Notes: a model not told the origin generated them from the sequence alone. Positions 1 through 7,988 are shown, counted from the stretch's first letter. The stretch is DNA of 64,000 nucleotides from Ilyomonas sp965214235 (GCA_965214235.1 CBDCBH010000003.1:1178001-1242000); one strand, 5' to 3'. Program-made: numbers and translations.

Positions 1-831
1 ACAATGTATGTATCGCTTGAGCCTTGTGCGCATTGGGGAAAAACGCCGCCTTGCGCCGATTTAATCATCCGTAAAAATATACCTCTCGTTGTAGTTGGCT
101 GCCGCGATCCGTTTGAAAAAGTAGATGGTAAAGGCATCGAAAAACTAAAAGATAAAGGTGTTGATGTAATCATCAATATCCTTAAAAAAGAATGCGAGCA
201 GCTTAACAGGCGCTTTTTCACATTTCATACAAAACATCGCCCATACATCCTGTTAAAATGGGCGCAAACAAGCGATGCAAAAATAGCTTCAATAAATAAA
301 AACCGTTTGCTCATCAGCAACGAGTTCACCAATATCCAAGTACACCAATGGCGCAGCGAAGAAGCTGCAATTTTGGTAGGAACCAACACAGCATTACTGG
401 ATAATCCAAGGCTTGACAATCGTTTTTGGAGCGGCAAACCACCGGTTAGAATGGTGTTGGATAAACAGCTTCGCCTGCCATCATCACTACATCTTTTTGA
501 TAATACAAACCGAACAATTGTTTTTAATTATTTGCAGCAAAAACAAGAAGGCAATGTGCTGTATTATCAAATTGATAAAGAGAAAAATACAGCTCTTGCA
601 ATATGCGATGCCTGCTATCAATTAAATATACAAAGTGTATTGATTGAAGGCGGAGCGCAACTGCTGGAAACCTTTATCAGCGCGGGTTTGTGGGATGAAG
701 CAAGAGTAATTACAAACGAGAGATTATACGTTGGCGAAGGTTTGCCTGCACCATCTTTACAACATCATAAATTGGTAAAAACAGAATTTATTTTTTCGGA
801 TCGAATCAATTATTTTCTTCATACCGGTTAA
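1..831 (+). CDS. ribD: RibD, riboflavin deaminase/reductase (5'-truncated by window edge)
   Basis: Bifunctional riboflavin enzyme: deamination of diaminohydroxyphosphoribosylaminopyrimidine, then NADPH-dependent reduction of the ribosyl group. The gene enters from the left edge, so the reading frame begins at base 1 rather than at an initiator; the first ATG at 4 lies inside the deaminase domain. The zinc-site signature SLEPCAHWGKTPPCADLI is visible in the first residues and gives the zinc-binding cysteines. The rest is the reductase domain, with HRPYILLKWAQTSDAKIA, the VGTNTALLDNPRL segment and IEGGAQLLETF near the C-terminus, all typical of RibD. About 85-90 N-terminal residues are outside the window. 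A 155-base gap separates it from the next gene. Identification is firm. Confidence 0.96.
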   Translation, partial: TMYVSLEPCAHWGKTPPCADLIIRKNIPLVVVGCRDPFEKVDGKGIEKLKDKGVDVIINILKKECEQLNRRFFTFHTKHRPYILLKWAQTSDAKIASINKNRLLISNEFTNIQVHQWRSEEAAILVGTNTALLDNPRLDNRFWSGKPPVRMVLDKQLRLPSSLHLFDNTNRTIVFNYLQQKQEGNVLYYQIDKEKNTALAICDACYQLNIQSVLIEGGAQLLETFISAGLWDEARVITNERLYVGEGLPAPSLQHHKLVKTEFIFSDRINYFLHTG

Positions 832-986
832 TTCATTCAATTAAACCAACCAATTGTTTTTATACATTACGATATTTATAAAACGGTATTGCTTCGCTGA
901 TGGTTAGTTAACTATTTATATTTTTTTACTATTGATAATGGCATGATATTGTTTATATATGCTTCTGTATCAAAAAAGAATTTGCC

Positions 987-1562
987 ATGAATATTATTGA
1001 AGAAGTACAGAGGGCAGTAGGTGGTGAAACTGTACAAAAAATTGATCCTAACATACAGCAACCCGCAGTGAAGTATGAAAGTCAAAGTTCTCAACTGTCG
1101 CAGGCAGCAATTCCGGTAATGCTTACCGGGCTTTATAAATACACGCGTAACGAAGCCAATGCACAGAATATTTTGAGGGGAAATAATTCTACAAATACAA
1201 CCTGGACAAATGAAATATTTGGCGATCAAAGCGATGCGGTTGTAAGCCAGGTTGCTTTGTATGCGCATGAGAGTAACGACAGTGCAAGAACTGCAATGAA
1301 CGATGCAGCGAAAGGTGCAATGAAAGTAGTAAAAAGTAATGTAGGTACAGATGCAACGGCTGCACAAGTATCTGATTTTTTTAAAGAAAACCGCAACGAA
1401 ATTTTAAAGCATTTACCTCCATCTTTGCAGCTTGGTTATTTAATAGATGATAATACAATTGACGACCGAACCAACAAAATGGAAGGACCCATGTCGGGCA
1501 TTATGCACACGTTTGAACAAATATTTTCCGACTCTGATGCTAACGATTCATCCAAACAATAA
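987..1562 (+). CDS. DUF937-like hypothetical protein
   Basis: A 191-residue soluble protein without signal peptide or membrane segment. The N-terminal stretch SQLSQAAIPVMLTGLYKYTR resembles the DUF937 pattern, in which a short helical repeat follows an invariant hydrophobic P-x-L-x-G-L core; that assignment is by eye and tentative. The remainder is alanine- and asparagine-rich and predicted helical, with a hydrophilic tail. It starts with ATG at 987 and is followed after 9 bases by the start of a small membrane-protein gene that carries a frameshift, so the two probably form one transcript. Function unknown. Confidence 0.75.
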   Translation: MNIIEEVQRAVGGETVQKIDPNIQQPAVKYESQSSQLSQAAIPVMLTGLYKYTRNEANAQNILRGNNSTNTTWTNEIFGDQSDAVVSQVALYAHESNDSARTAMNDAAKGAMKVVKSNVGTDATAAQVSDFFKENRNEILKHLPPSLQLGYLIDDNTIDDRTNKMEGPMSGIMHTFEQIFSDSDANDSSKQ

Positions 1563-1571
1563 ACTTTACTT

Positions 1572-1783
1572 ATGAAAACAATCGGGATTATTTTAATTGT
1601 TGCAGGCATACTTATGTTTGTATTTCATAACATAACTTTTACACAAGAAAAAAAAGTGGTTGATTTGGGTCCGCTGCAAGTAAATAAACAAGAAGAAAAA
1701 CAATTGGATGGCCTATTTATGCAGGCGGAATTGCAGTAATAGCGGGCATTGCCATGATTGCCTTAGACAAAAAAAGAACCTGA
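1572..1783 (+). pseudogene. Small two-helix membrane protein, frameshifted in an A run
   Basis: Starting at ATG 1572 the frame reads a hydrophobic helix (MKTIGIILIVAGILMFVFHN) and a polar segment with VVDLGPLQVNK, then hits TAA at 1737-1739. From about 1700 the neighbouring frame instead gives W-P-I-Y-A-G-G-I-A-V-I-A-G-I-A-M, a second membrane helix, and ends in DKKRT with TGA at 1781-1783. Adding one A to the five-A run at 1696-1700 joins the halves as E-K-T-I-G-W-P-I-Y, which looks like the continuous small protein seen in many Bacteroidetes (recalled, not searched). The break is either a real single-base deletion or a homopolymer error. Probably co-transcribed with the gene at 987. Confidence 0.7.
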
Positions 1784-1858
1784 TATAAAATGTTTTTTAC
1801 TGCAAATGTTCTGAACTTATAAATAGGTTTGGAACTTTGTTTTTATGGCTGATGATAC

Positions 1859-2437
1859 ATGATAAACCTTTTGCCTAACGATGGTGTTGCTCATTATTTT
1901 GGAAGAATTTTTATGGTTGATGAAGCCAATTATTTTTTACATCAACTGCTTACCGGTATTGCATGGAAACATGAAGAAGCGGTTATTTACGGCAAACGAA
2001 TTATTACCAAAAGGAAAGCTGCCTGGTATGGCGATAAGGCGTTTGCGTACACTTATTCTGGTATCACAAAAGAAGCTTTGCCATTTACAAATGAGTTGCT
2101 ACAAATAAAACAAGCGGCAGAAAGAACAACAAATGAAACCTTCAATTCGTGCTTGCTAAATTTATATCATAGCGGCGAAGAAGGCATGGGCTGGCACAGC
2201 GATAATGAATCTTCTATTCAAAAAAATTCTGCCATTGCATCGGTAAGTTTAGGAGCAGAAAGAAAGTTTATATTTCGACATAAACAAACGAAAGAAACCA
2301 TTTCAATTTTGCTTGAACATGGCAGTTTATTGGTGATGAAAAGTATAACACAAACGCACTGGCATCATAGCTTACCAAAAACAAGTAAAAGAAAAGATGC
2401 CAGAATTAATCTTACATTTCGCAGCATGAAAGAGTAA
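1859..2437 (+). CDS. alkB: AlkB-family 2-oxoglutarate/Fe(II) DNA repair dioxygenase
   Basis: Direct-reversal repair enzyme that oxidatively removes alkyl groups (1-methyladenine, 3-methylcytosine) from nucleic acid. The 192-residue protein shows the family's iron and cosubstrate motifs: H113-x-D115 in GMGWHSDNE, a distal histidine in HWHHSLPKTS (about 169-170), and the 2-oxoglutarate-binding arginines in ARINLTFR (182-188). YHSGEEGMGWHSDNE and LGAERKFIFRHK match the short ABH2/ABH3-type subgroup typical of Bacteroidetes. A perfect TAGGTTTG -7 element lies at 1824-1831, 28 bases upstream of the ATG, although no well-placed TTG -33 box is visible. Strong family assignment; substrate range is inference. 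Confidence 0.93.
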   Translation: MINLLPNDGVAHYFGRIFMVDEANYFLHQLLTGIAWKHEEAVIYGKRIITKRKAAWYGDKAFAYTYSGITKEALPFTNELLQIKQAAERTTNETFNSCLLNLYHSGEEGMGWHSDNESSIQKNSAIASVSLGAERKFIFRHKQTKETISILLEHGSLLVMKSITQTHWHHSLPKTSKRKDARINLTFRSMKE

Positions 2438-2477
2438 GTAACCGCAATGTATTCCTTCATAAAAAACGAAATCTGAT

Positions 2478-3311
2478 ATGCGTAAAACAGTGTTTGTTTT
2501 TATCGGCTTTTTTATTGTTGGCTTTTCTTTTCCGGCATCTTCACAACAAAAAACAAACTTCAAAGTCATTGCTTTTTATACAGCAAAAAACGATTTGGCG
2601 CATATTTCATTTGTGCACGAAGCCAACCAATGGTTTTCAAAAATAGCTGCTCAATATCATTTTACTTACGATTCAACCAACAACTGGAGTAACCTGAATC
2701 TTTCGTTTCTTCTGCATTATGATGTTGTGCTTTTTTTAGACACACGCCCCGATTCTTTACCGCAACGAAAAGCGTTTGAAACCTATATGAAAAACGGCGG
2801 CGCATGGATGGGATTTCATTTTGCCGCCTTTGCATTAACGCCATCCGATTATCCGCAAAACTGGAGTTGGTATCACAATGATTTGTTAGGCTGCGGCGAA
2901 TACAAAGGCAATACCTGGCGACCAACTTCAGCCATTCTTCGCGTTGAAGACAGTTCTCATCCGGCAACAAAACATTTGCCCCCAATATTTGCATCGGCGC
3001 CTAATGAATGGTATAGCTGGAAGAATGATTTAAGAATGAATAAAGACATTACAATTTTGCTATCGATTGATTCTTCTTCGTTTCCCTTAGGTACCGGTCC
3101 AAAACCTTATGAGATATGGCATAGCGGATATTATCCGGTTGTTTGGACGAATACAAAATACCGCATGATTTATGTCAACATGGGGCATAACGATATGGAT
3201 TATGAAGGCAAAACCAACCAACAATTATCATCAACCTTTAGTAGTTCGTATCAAAACCAACTTATTATAAACAGCTTATTATGGTTGGGCAAAAGCAAGA
3301 AAGCAAAATAA
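2478..3311 (+). CDS. Secreted ThuA-like domain protein
   Basis: A 277-residue protein with an N-terminal signal peptide (about residues 1-22, a hydrophobic stretch ending near PASSQQ), so probably periplasmic or exported. The mature part resembles the ThuA (trehalose utilisation) class I glutamine-amidotransferase-like fold: YDVVLFLDTRPDSLPQ corresponds to the strand before the nucleophile region, GGAWMGFHFAAFAL to the conserved GGG-x-x-G-x-H elbow, and YPVVWTNTKYRMIYVNMGH to the C-terminal G-R-V-F-x-x-x-x-G-H motif. ThuA domains in Bacteroidetes often act on sugars or sit in glycosidase systems, but no such gene is adjacent. Starts at ATG 2478, 40 bases after alkB. Substrate not predictable. 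Confidence 0.85.
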   Translation: MRKTVFVFIGFFIVGFSFPASSQQKTNFKVIAFYTAKNDLAHISFVHEANQWFSKIAAQYHFTYDSTNNWSNLNLSFLLHYDVVLFLDTRPDSLPQRKAFETYMKNGGAWMGFHFAAFALTPSDYPQNWSWYHNDLLGCGEYKGNTWRPTSAILRVEDSSHPATKHLPPIFASAPNEWYSWKNDLRMNKDITILLSIDSSSFPLGTGPKPYEIWHSGYYPVVWTNTKYRMIYVNMGHNDMDYEGKTNQQLSSTFSSSYQNQLIINSLLWLGKSKKAK

Positions 3312-3663
3312 GCCCAGGCTCTCCTTTTACTCCCGCCTTTAGACTTTTTTTCCGGCTTTGATTTTATTTTCTCTTGTTCTCAAAAAAACAATGTAATTAA
3401 ACTATAATTCTTTTTGCGCTCATTACAAGTAAGTTACTTTATAAAAAAGAAAACAGGCACACCAAATTTTTTGTTGGTACAACGCTTGCCTATTAGTAGC
3501 CGCTTATCAACAGGAATGGCAACAGCCGAAAAAGTAAAAAGATTAATAGTTATCTTTGTTTTGTTCTGAACCGACTATTATTTTGATACTTTAGTTGTAA
3601 AAATTATAACCGGCTATTTGGGTACTGAACAATTTATTAACTTACTTAACACCAACAACTCTT
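3312..3663. other. Intergenic region, no gene seen
   Basis: 352 bases between the ThuA-like gene and apaG. No open frame of convincing composition. A TATCTTTG box at 3551-3558 matches the Bacteroidetes -7 element, but no TTG lies 17-23 bases upstream, so it is only a weak apaG promoter candidate. The interval is AT-rich without a strong hairpin. Confidence 0.5.
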
Positions 3664-4050
3664 ATGGTTTCAAAAATATCAGAAGGTGTACAAATCAGCG
3701 TTGAAACGTTTTATCAAACAGAATATAGTAATCCTGTGAACCATGAGTTCATGTTTGCTTATCGCATCACTATAAAAAACCACAACCCGTTTTCGGTAAA
3801 ACTGCTCGACCGCAAATGGAACATTTTTGACAGTGACGGGCAAACGCGCGAAGTGGAAGGTGAAGGCGTAGTGGGTGTGCAGCCTGTAATTGAAGCCGGC
3901 AAACAATTTCAATATGTGAGTGGCTGTAATTTGCGCACCGAAATGGGGCGTATGCACGGATATTATCGTATGGAAAATATAAATAACAGGAAAACATTTA
4001 CTGCAAACATCCCGCCTTTTGAAATGATAGTACCGCTAAAGATGAATTGA
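3664..4050 (+). CDS. apaG: ApaG (Co2+/Mg2+ efflux-associated) domain protein
   Basis: 128 residues, the usual length for ApaG, a stand-alone immunoglobulin-like/fibronectin type III fold. Family-typical segments are all present: NHEFMFAYRITIKNHNP, VKLLDRKWNIFDSDG, EVEGEGVVGVQPVIEAGKQF, YVSGCNLRTEMGRMHGYYRM and the C-terminal PPFEMIVP. ApaG mutants in enterobacteria show altered cobalt resistance and Ap4A level, but the biochemical role is not settled. The gene stands alone and ends at a bidirectional terminator shared with the convergent histone-like gene. Confidence 0.95.
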   Translation: MVSKISEGVQISVETFYQTEYSNPVNHEFMFAYRITIKNHNPFSVKLLDRKWNIFDSDGQTREVEGEGVVGVQPVIEAGKQFQYVSGCNLRTEMGRMHGYYRMENINNRKTFTANIPPFEMIVPLKMN

Positions 4051-4084
4051 TCGGTTTGTTTTTACTTCATTTTTAATAAATAAA

Positions 4085-4120
4085 AAAGCCATCTCTACTA
4101 TTGTAAGGATGGCTTTGTTT
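4085..4120. terminator. Bidirectional rho-independent terminator
   Basis: Nine-base stem AAAGCCATC (4085-4093) with GATGGCTTT (4108-4116), a 14-base loop, an A run before and a T run after. It lies between the convergent apaG (+) and histone-like (-) genes and can serve both. Confidence 0.85.
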
Positions 4121-4133
4121 TTTTCTACCTTTT

Positions 4134-4685
4134 TTACTCGGGTGTATTGTTTGTAGTGTTATTATCAGCACTGGAAGCCGGCATATCGGTTGATGTTTCC
4201 ATGGGCGATTCATCCGTATTTGCCGATGAAGTAGATGGCATATCCATATCCATTGGTGCTGTATCAACCGGTGTTGGCGGTGCCGCTTTTTTAGCCGCTT
4301 TTTTTGGTGCTGCTGATTTTTTAGCCACTGCTTTTTTTGGTGCTGCCGCCTTCTTGGGTGCCGCTTTTTTAGGCGCCGCTTTTTTGGGTGCTGCTTTTGC
4401 CTTCTTCAAGTTCTTTAAAGCCACTGCTTTCTTAGCCGCTTTTTTAGGTACTGCTGCTTTTTTAGCCACTGCTTTTTTTGGTGCTGCCGCCTTCTTGGGT
4501 GCCGCTTTTTTAGGAGCCGCTTTTTTGGGTGCTGCTTTTGCCTTTTTCAAGTTCTTTAAAGCCGCAACCTTTTTAGTTGAGGTGGCTCCTTTTTTAGCAG
4601 CCGCCTTCTTGGGAGCCGCTTTTTTTGCAGTATTGGCTTTCTTTAAGTTTTTTAAAGCCACTGCTTTTTTAGTTGATTTTGCCAT
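4134..4685 (-). CDS. Lys/Ala-rich histone H1-like protein with acidic tail
   Basis: 183 residues. Residues 1 to about 135 are almost entirely Lys, Ala and Pro in KKA/PKKAA repeats, punctuated three times by the element ALKNLKKA. This composition is that of bacterial H1/Hc1-type DNA-binding tails, so a nucleoid-associated role is likely. Residues from about 138 onward change abruptly to an acidic, Met/Ser/Thr-rich tail (MDMDMPSTSSANTDESPMET) without lysine. A 141-base period is visible in the DNA (see repeat entries). The opposite strand has an open frame of equal length, an artefact of the repeat. Transcribed alone, convergent with apaG. Confidence 0.88.
   Translation of the reverse strand: MAKSTKKAVALKNLKKANTAKKAAPKKAAAKKGATSTKKVAALKNLKKAKAAPKKAAPKKAAPKKAAAPKKAVAKKAAVPKKAAKKAVALKNLKKAKAAPKKAAPKKAAPKKAAAPKKAVAKKSAAPKKAAKKAAPPTPVDTAPMDMDMPSTSSANTDESPMETSTDMPASSADNNTTNNTPE
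4324..4422 (-). repeat. Internal tandem repeat copy (histone-like gene)
   Basis: This 99-base block recurs at 4465-4563, exactly 141 bases away, with about two mismatches. It encodes one KA-rich module. Near identity at synonymous positions points to recent duplication or gene conversion within the gene. Confidence 0.9.
4465..4563 (-). repeat. Internal tandem repeat copy (histone-like gene)
   Basis: Second copy of the block at 4324-4422, offset by 141 bases (47 codons). Differences I see are ggcgcc/ggagcc and one C/T in the phenylalanine-like run of the plus strand. Confidence 0.9.
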
Positions 4686-4847
4686 GAGATGGGATGTTTA
4701 GTAAATAATAATGAAAGTTATAACAATTTATAATTTCAAAAAGTATTCCGGTAAATTTTTTATTCATTTTATGTAAACCCAATGCTTTTGTAATTCGTAG
4801 CTCAAAGCTTGTAGCTGGCAGTTTATAGCTTATATTTATTCTTATTT

Positions 4848-5561
4848 ATGCAAACCTTTCTCACCGCATATTGGAAGAACTTAATCTTTATTAATTATGA
4901 AGTAGATGCTGCTGTGTTGCTGCCTTATTTGCCAAAAGGAACAGAGCTTGATAAATACAATAACAAATGCCTCGTAAGCCTTGTTGGCTTTTTATTTTTA
5001 AACACAAAAATTAAAGGAATCGGTTTTCCTTTTCATCGCAATTTTGAAGAGTTCAATCTTCGTTTTTATATCAAAAGAAAAGAAGGCGATTTATACAAAC
5101 GCGGCGTTGTGTTTGTGAAAGAAATTGTGCCGCGAAGAATGATTACGTTTGTTGCTTACTGGTTATATGGCGAAAGTTATTTTTATCATCCCATGAAGCA
5201 TTACTTAAAAGAAACAAAAACAAGTTTTGAGTTAAGTTATTCTTTCTTGCTAAATAAAAAATGGAATGAAATAAAAGTGGTTGCCGGTAAAGAAAAGCAT
5301 CCGATTATAAGTAACACTGAAGAAGAATTTATTACCGAACATTATTGGGGCTACACAAGGCTTAAAAATGGCAACACATCAGAGTACAATGTGCAGCACC
5401 CACGATGGAATATACACCCGGTTAACAGCTACGAAGTGAACGTAGATGCAACGCAATTGTACGGCCAACAATGGCACAAATATTTATCAGGTAAACCATC
5501 ATCGGTATTAATGGCGGACGGTTCGCCGGTTTCTATTTTTACGCGTAACATCATAACATAA
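4848..5561 (+). CDS. DUF2071 (YqjF-like) protein
   Basis: 237 residues, no signal peptide. The sequence follows the DUF2071/YqjF pattern: an N-terminal ANW-like start (FLTAYWKNLIFINYEVDAAV), LLPYLPKGTELD, a middle segment with NLRFYIKR and RGVVFVKEIVPRR, and a C-terminal EHYWGYTRLKNG stretch. The family is a beta-barrel fold related to acetoacetate decarboxylase but has no established reaction. Starts at ATG 4848 after a stretch of AGCT word repeats; the next gene follows after 4 bases, so the two are probably co-transcribed. Confidence 0.88.
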   Translation: MQTFLTAYWKNLIFINYEVDAAVLLPYLPKGTELDKYNNKCLVSLVGFLFLNTKIKGIGFPFHRNFEEFNLRFYIKRKEGDLYKRGVVFVKEIVPRRMITFVAYWLYGESYFYHPMKHYLKETKTSFELSYSFLLNKKWNEIKVVAGKEKHPIISNTEEEFITEHYWGYTRLKNGNTSEYNVQHPRWNIHPVNSYEVNVDATQLYGQQWHKYLSGKPSSVLMADGSPVSIFTRNIIT

Positions 5562-5565
5562 AAAC

Positions 5566-5937
5566 ATGAACAATACCATAAGAAAGACTGTTGTTTTAGG
5601 CGCATCTGACAGCCCGATGCGATATAGTTTTCTTGCCGTACGAAGATTAAAATCTTATGATCATCCTGTAATTGCTATCGGCAAAAAAGAAGGCAATATT
5701 GATGATACAAAAATCATCACCGAACATCCGCCAATGAATGATGTAGATACGGTTACATTGTATTTAAATCCAGCGCACCAGCAACAGTATTACGATTATA
5801 TTTTGTCGTTACATCCCAAGCGTATTATCTTCAACCCAGGTGCCGAAAATGCAGAGCTGGCAAGGCTTGCAGAAGACAACAACATTAAAGCCATGAACGC
5901 CTGCACGTTGGTGCTGTTAGGAACAGGACAGTATTGA
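5566..5937 (+). CDS. CoA-binding domain protein (YccU-like)
   Basis: 123 residues forming a single Rossmann-like CoA-binding domain. The N-terminus KTVVLGASDSPMRYSFLAVR is the nucleotide/CoA-binding loop and strand, followed by HPVIAIGKKEG, the DVDTVTLYLNPAHQ segment and a C-terminal IIFNPGAEN motif, close to the stand-alone YccU/succinyl-CoA synthetase alpha-like family. Lies 4 bases after the DUF2071 gene and probably shares its transcript. Role unknown. Confidence 0.9.
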   Translation: MNNTIRKTVVLGASDSPMRYSFLAVRRLKSYDHPVIAIGKKEGNIDDTKIITEHPPMNDVDTVTLYLNPAHQQQYYDYILSLHPKRIIFNPGAENAELARLAEDNNIKAMNACTLVLLGTGQY

Positions 5938-6025
5938 AAGATTGAAGATTTAATAAGGAAGATTGAAGATTTGTTTTTGTATAAAAAATCAATATTCAAT
6001 CTTACATCTTACTTATTCAATAGCT
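5938..6025. repeat. Intergenic word repeat (AAGATTGAAGATTT type)
   Basis: Degenerate iterations of aagattgaagattt followed by the inverse form caatcttacatcttac. Similar degenerate word runs recur in other gaps of this window (see findings). Confidence 0.6.
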
Positions 6026-6114
6026 TTCTTTATCCACCGCTTGTTTATAATATTATAACATCGCAATTGGGAGCGTATAAAGATTGAGGCGTAATTTTCA
6101 AAAAAAATTATTGT

Positions 6115-6588
6115 ATGCGTTGGAGAAAGTTTAACGGTGAAACCATTACACTTCCTATTAAAGATGCAGTGGAAGAAACCATCAAACACGAAACGGAAAA
6201 AGGTGTTCGCTTAAAAGTTTGCATTGGCACTGATAGCCAGGTAAAAGGTGATGAAACCGAGTTTGCCACCGTAATTGTGTTTTTACGCGAGCACGCCGGC
6301 GGCTTCATGTACATTCATAACGATAAAACGCGGCAGCAGTTTCACATCAAAGAACGAATGCTGGTAGAAGTTGCTAAAAGCATTGAGATTGCCTACGAGC
6401 TGTGCGATTTATTTATTGAGTATGGCGTAGATATGGAAGTTCATGCCGACATTAACACCAACCCGCAGTTTAAAAGCAACGATGCGTTGAAAGAAGCGAT
6501 GGGTTATATTTTAGGAATGGGCTTTGCCTTTAAAGCCAAGCCAGAAGCCTTTGCCAGCAGTTGTTGCGCTGATAAGGTAGTAAATTAA
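6115..6588 (+). CDS. YkuK/DUF458 RNase H-like protein
   Basis: 157 residues matching the YkuK (DUF458) family, predicted to adopt an RNase H-like fold. Visible are KVCIGTDSQVKGDETEFATV (a first strand with the acidic residue), the RMLVEVAKSIEIAYEL helix, MEVHADINTNPQFKSN with a second acidic cluster, and a C-terminal GYILGMGFAFKAKPEAFAS. In Bacillus ykuK is linked to sporulation and heat response, but the catalytic activity is not well characterised. Starts at ATG 6115; monocistronic by context. Confidence 0.88.
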   Translation: MRWRKFNGETITLPIKDAVEETIKHETEKGVRLKVCIGTDSQVKGDETEFATVIVFLREHAGGFMYIHNDKTRQQFHIKERMLVEVAKSIEIAYELCDLFIEYGVDMEVHADINTNPQFKSNDALKEAMGYILGMGFAFKAKPEAFASSCCADKVVN

Positions 6589-6670
6589 GCTGCCTTTTTT
6601 TATGCGCTTATTTTTTTGTGCTATCTCAAATAGTGCACGTTATATTTTACTCTCTTTTCTTTAAAAGCAG

Positions 6671-7615
6671 CTACAAATTCTTCAGCTTCTCCCAGATTTC
6701 AGGGATGCGTTTTATCCATACAATCTCTTTCTTTTTTACAACCGCATCATCAACAGGACTTCCAAAATAAATTTTATTTCCTTTCAACGAAGCAGGAACT
6801 CCGCTTTGCGCAAGCACTACAGCGTTAGCACCAATGGTTAATGTTTTGCTGATTCCAACCTGGCCCCACAACACAACACCGTCTTCAATATTAACTGCGC
6901 CAGCAATACCTACTTGTGCAGCAAACAAACAGTTTTTACCAATGATGCTATCGTGCCCGATGTGCACCATGTTGTCCATCTTCGTTCCTCTGCCAATTCG
7001 TGTTGATGCTGTAACGCCGCGATCAATAGTGCAGCCTGCGCCAATTTCCACATCGTCTTCTATTACCACATTACCGCAGCTTTGCATTCGCTTGTACCAA
7101 ACATCACGGTTCTTTTTTGTGTTATAATAAAAAGCATCGCTACCAATTATAGAACCCGCTTGTATCACCACGTTACTTCCAATTTCTGTGTAATCGTTAA
7201 TAGTAACATTTGGGTGAATAATGCAGTTGTTTCCAATCTTCACATCTTTACCAATAAATACATTGGGCATAACAAAAGTTCCTTCACCAATTGTAGCACT
7301 CTCACTAATATTTTTTGTTGCCGGAGTAAAAGGACGAAAATGATTAATTATGGTTAAATACGCTTCAAAAGGTTGTTCGGTAACCATCAAAGTTTTGCTT
7401 CCCCGCGTAACATTTTTGCTGTTGATGATAATGTGCGAAGCTGCACTTTGCAAGCAAGTTTCGTAGTATTTCGGATGGTCAACAAATACTACATCGCCCT
7501 GTTCAACTTTGTGTATTTCATTAATGCCTTCGGCTTGTGCATCTGCATCGCCAATAACTTCTGCATGTATCAAATCGGCAAGCCATTGTACCGTTACCGG
7601 TGCAGGAAATTTCAT
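6671..7615 (-). CDS. lpxD: LpxD-like UDP-3-O-acylglucosamine N-acyltransferase
   Basis: 314 residues from the preferred start at 7615 (MKFPAPVTVQWLADLI); an upstream in-frame codon at 7672 would add 19 low-quality residues. Residues about 1-95 form the LpxD N-terminal uridine-binding domain; about 105-290 are a left-handed beta-helix of hexapeptide repeats. H218 and H221 in MDNMVHIGHDSIIG correspond to the catalytic histidine region. LpxD transfers a hydroxyacyl chain to the 2-amino group of UDP-acylglucosamine in lipid A synthesis. Bacteroidetes often carry a second LpxD paralogue in addition to the lpxC-linked copy; this isolated gene may be that paralogue, since no lpxC, fabZ or lpxA is adjacent. 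Confidence 0.88.
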   Translation of the reverse strand: MKFPAPVTVQWLADLIHAEVIGDADAQAEGINEIHKVEQGDVVFVDHPKYYETCLQSAASHIIINSKNVTRGSKTLMVTEQPFEAYLTIINHFRPFTPATKNISESATIGEGTFVMPNVFIGKDVKIGNNCIIHPNVTINDYTEIGSNVVIQAGSIIGSDAFYYNTKKNRDVWYKRMQSCGNVVIEDDVEIGAGCTIDRGVTASTRIGRGTKMDNMVHIGHDSIIGKNCLFAAQVGIAGAVNIEDGVVLWGQVGISKTLTIGANAVVLAQSGVPASLKGNKIYFGSPVDDAVVKKKEIVWIKRIPEIWEKLKNL

Positions 7616-7879
7616 TTGCTTTCTTTTTACTTTTATCAAAGGTAACAGTGATGAAAGAGAAGAGTGGTGCAAAAAATTTTTTCTTGTGATGATGATAACA
7701 TCTTGTTATAAGCAACAAGCAAACTATTATGAAATAACCTCTGAAACTCTTACTGGCAAAGCGTTTCAAAGGTTGCTACCATTTTTGTTATGATGATTTG
7801 TATGATGCGCAACAGACCTTCATCAACGCAATGCACACTTCATTGTTTAATTTGTGTATAAAAAATATGCAAAAAATTT

Positions 7880-7909
7880 TTGCATTGGTAAAAACTATTT
7901 TTAATATTG
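7880..7909 (+). promoter_or_regulatory. Bacteroidetes-type promoter
   Basis: TTG at 7880-7882, a 19-base spacer, then TAATATTG at 7902-7909, one mismatch from the TAnnTTTG -7 element. Transcription would begin near 7913-7916, at the left edge of a structured segment. Confidence 0.5.
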
Positions 7910-7910
7910 T

Positions 7911-7984
7911 GATGGGAATTACATTCCCGGTACTTACTAACCCATCTACATAGTAAATCCCGCACTTAACTGCGGGATTTTTAA
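7911..7984 (+). ncRNA. Candidate structured small RNA or 5' leader
   Basis: A non-coding segment of about 74 bases between a promoter-like site and a perfect terminator hairpin. Complementary pairs seen: GGGAAT 7914-7919 with ATTCCC 7923-7928; GATGGG 7911-7916 with CCCATC 7941-7946; TTACTA 7934-7939 with TAGTAA 7951-7956; and the terminator stem. The first two are mutually exclusive, as in a switching leader. The terminator ends 8 bases before the start codon of the pseudouridine synthase, so this could be an independent sRNA or an attenuator for that gene. No known riboswitch family recognised. Confidence 0.45.
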
Positions 7985-7985
7985 T
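7955..7985 (+). terminator. Intrinsic terminator with 10-bp perfect stem
   Basis: AAATCCCGCA (7955-7964) pairs perfectly with TGCGGGATTT (7971-7980) around a 6-base loop, followed by TTAATT. It sits immediately upstream of a start codon, where no upstream plus-strand protein gene exists for it to end. Confidence 0.75.
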
Positions 7986-7988
7986 TAC

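Noticed and set aside
912..1367. 151-residue open frame on the minus strand over the DUF937-like gene
   Set aside because: Antisense shadow; cysteine-rich random composition and no start context.
4147..4701. 184-residue hydrophobic open frame opposite the histone-like gene
   Set aside because: It is the antisense of the KA repeat (FLAAFF-type repeats); composition follows directly from the repeat and the sense frame is the real gene.
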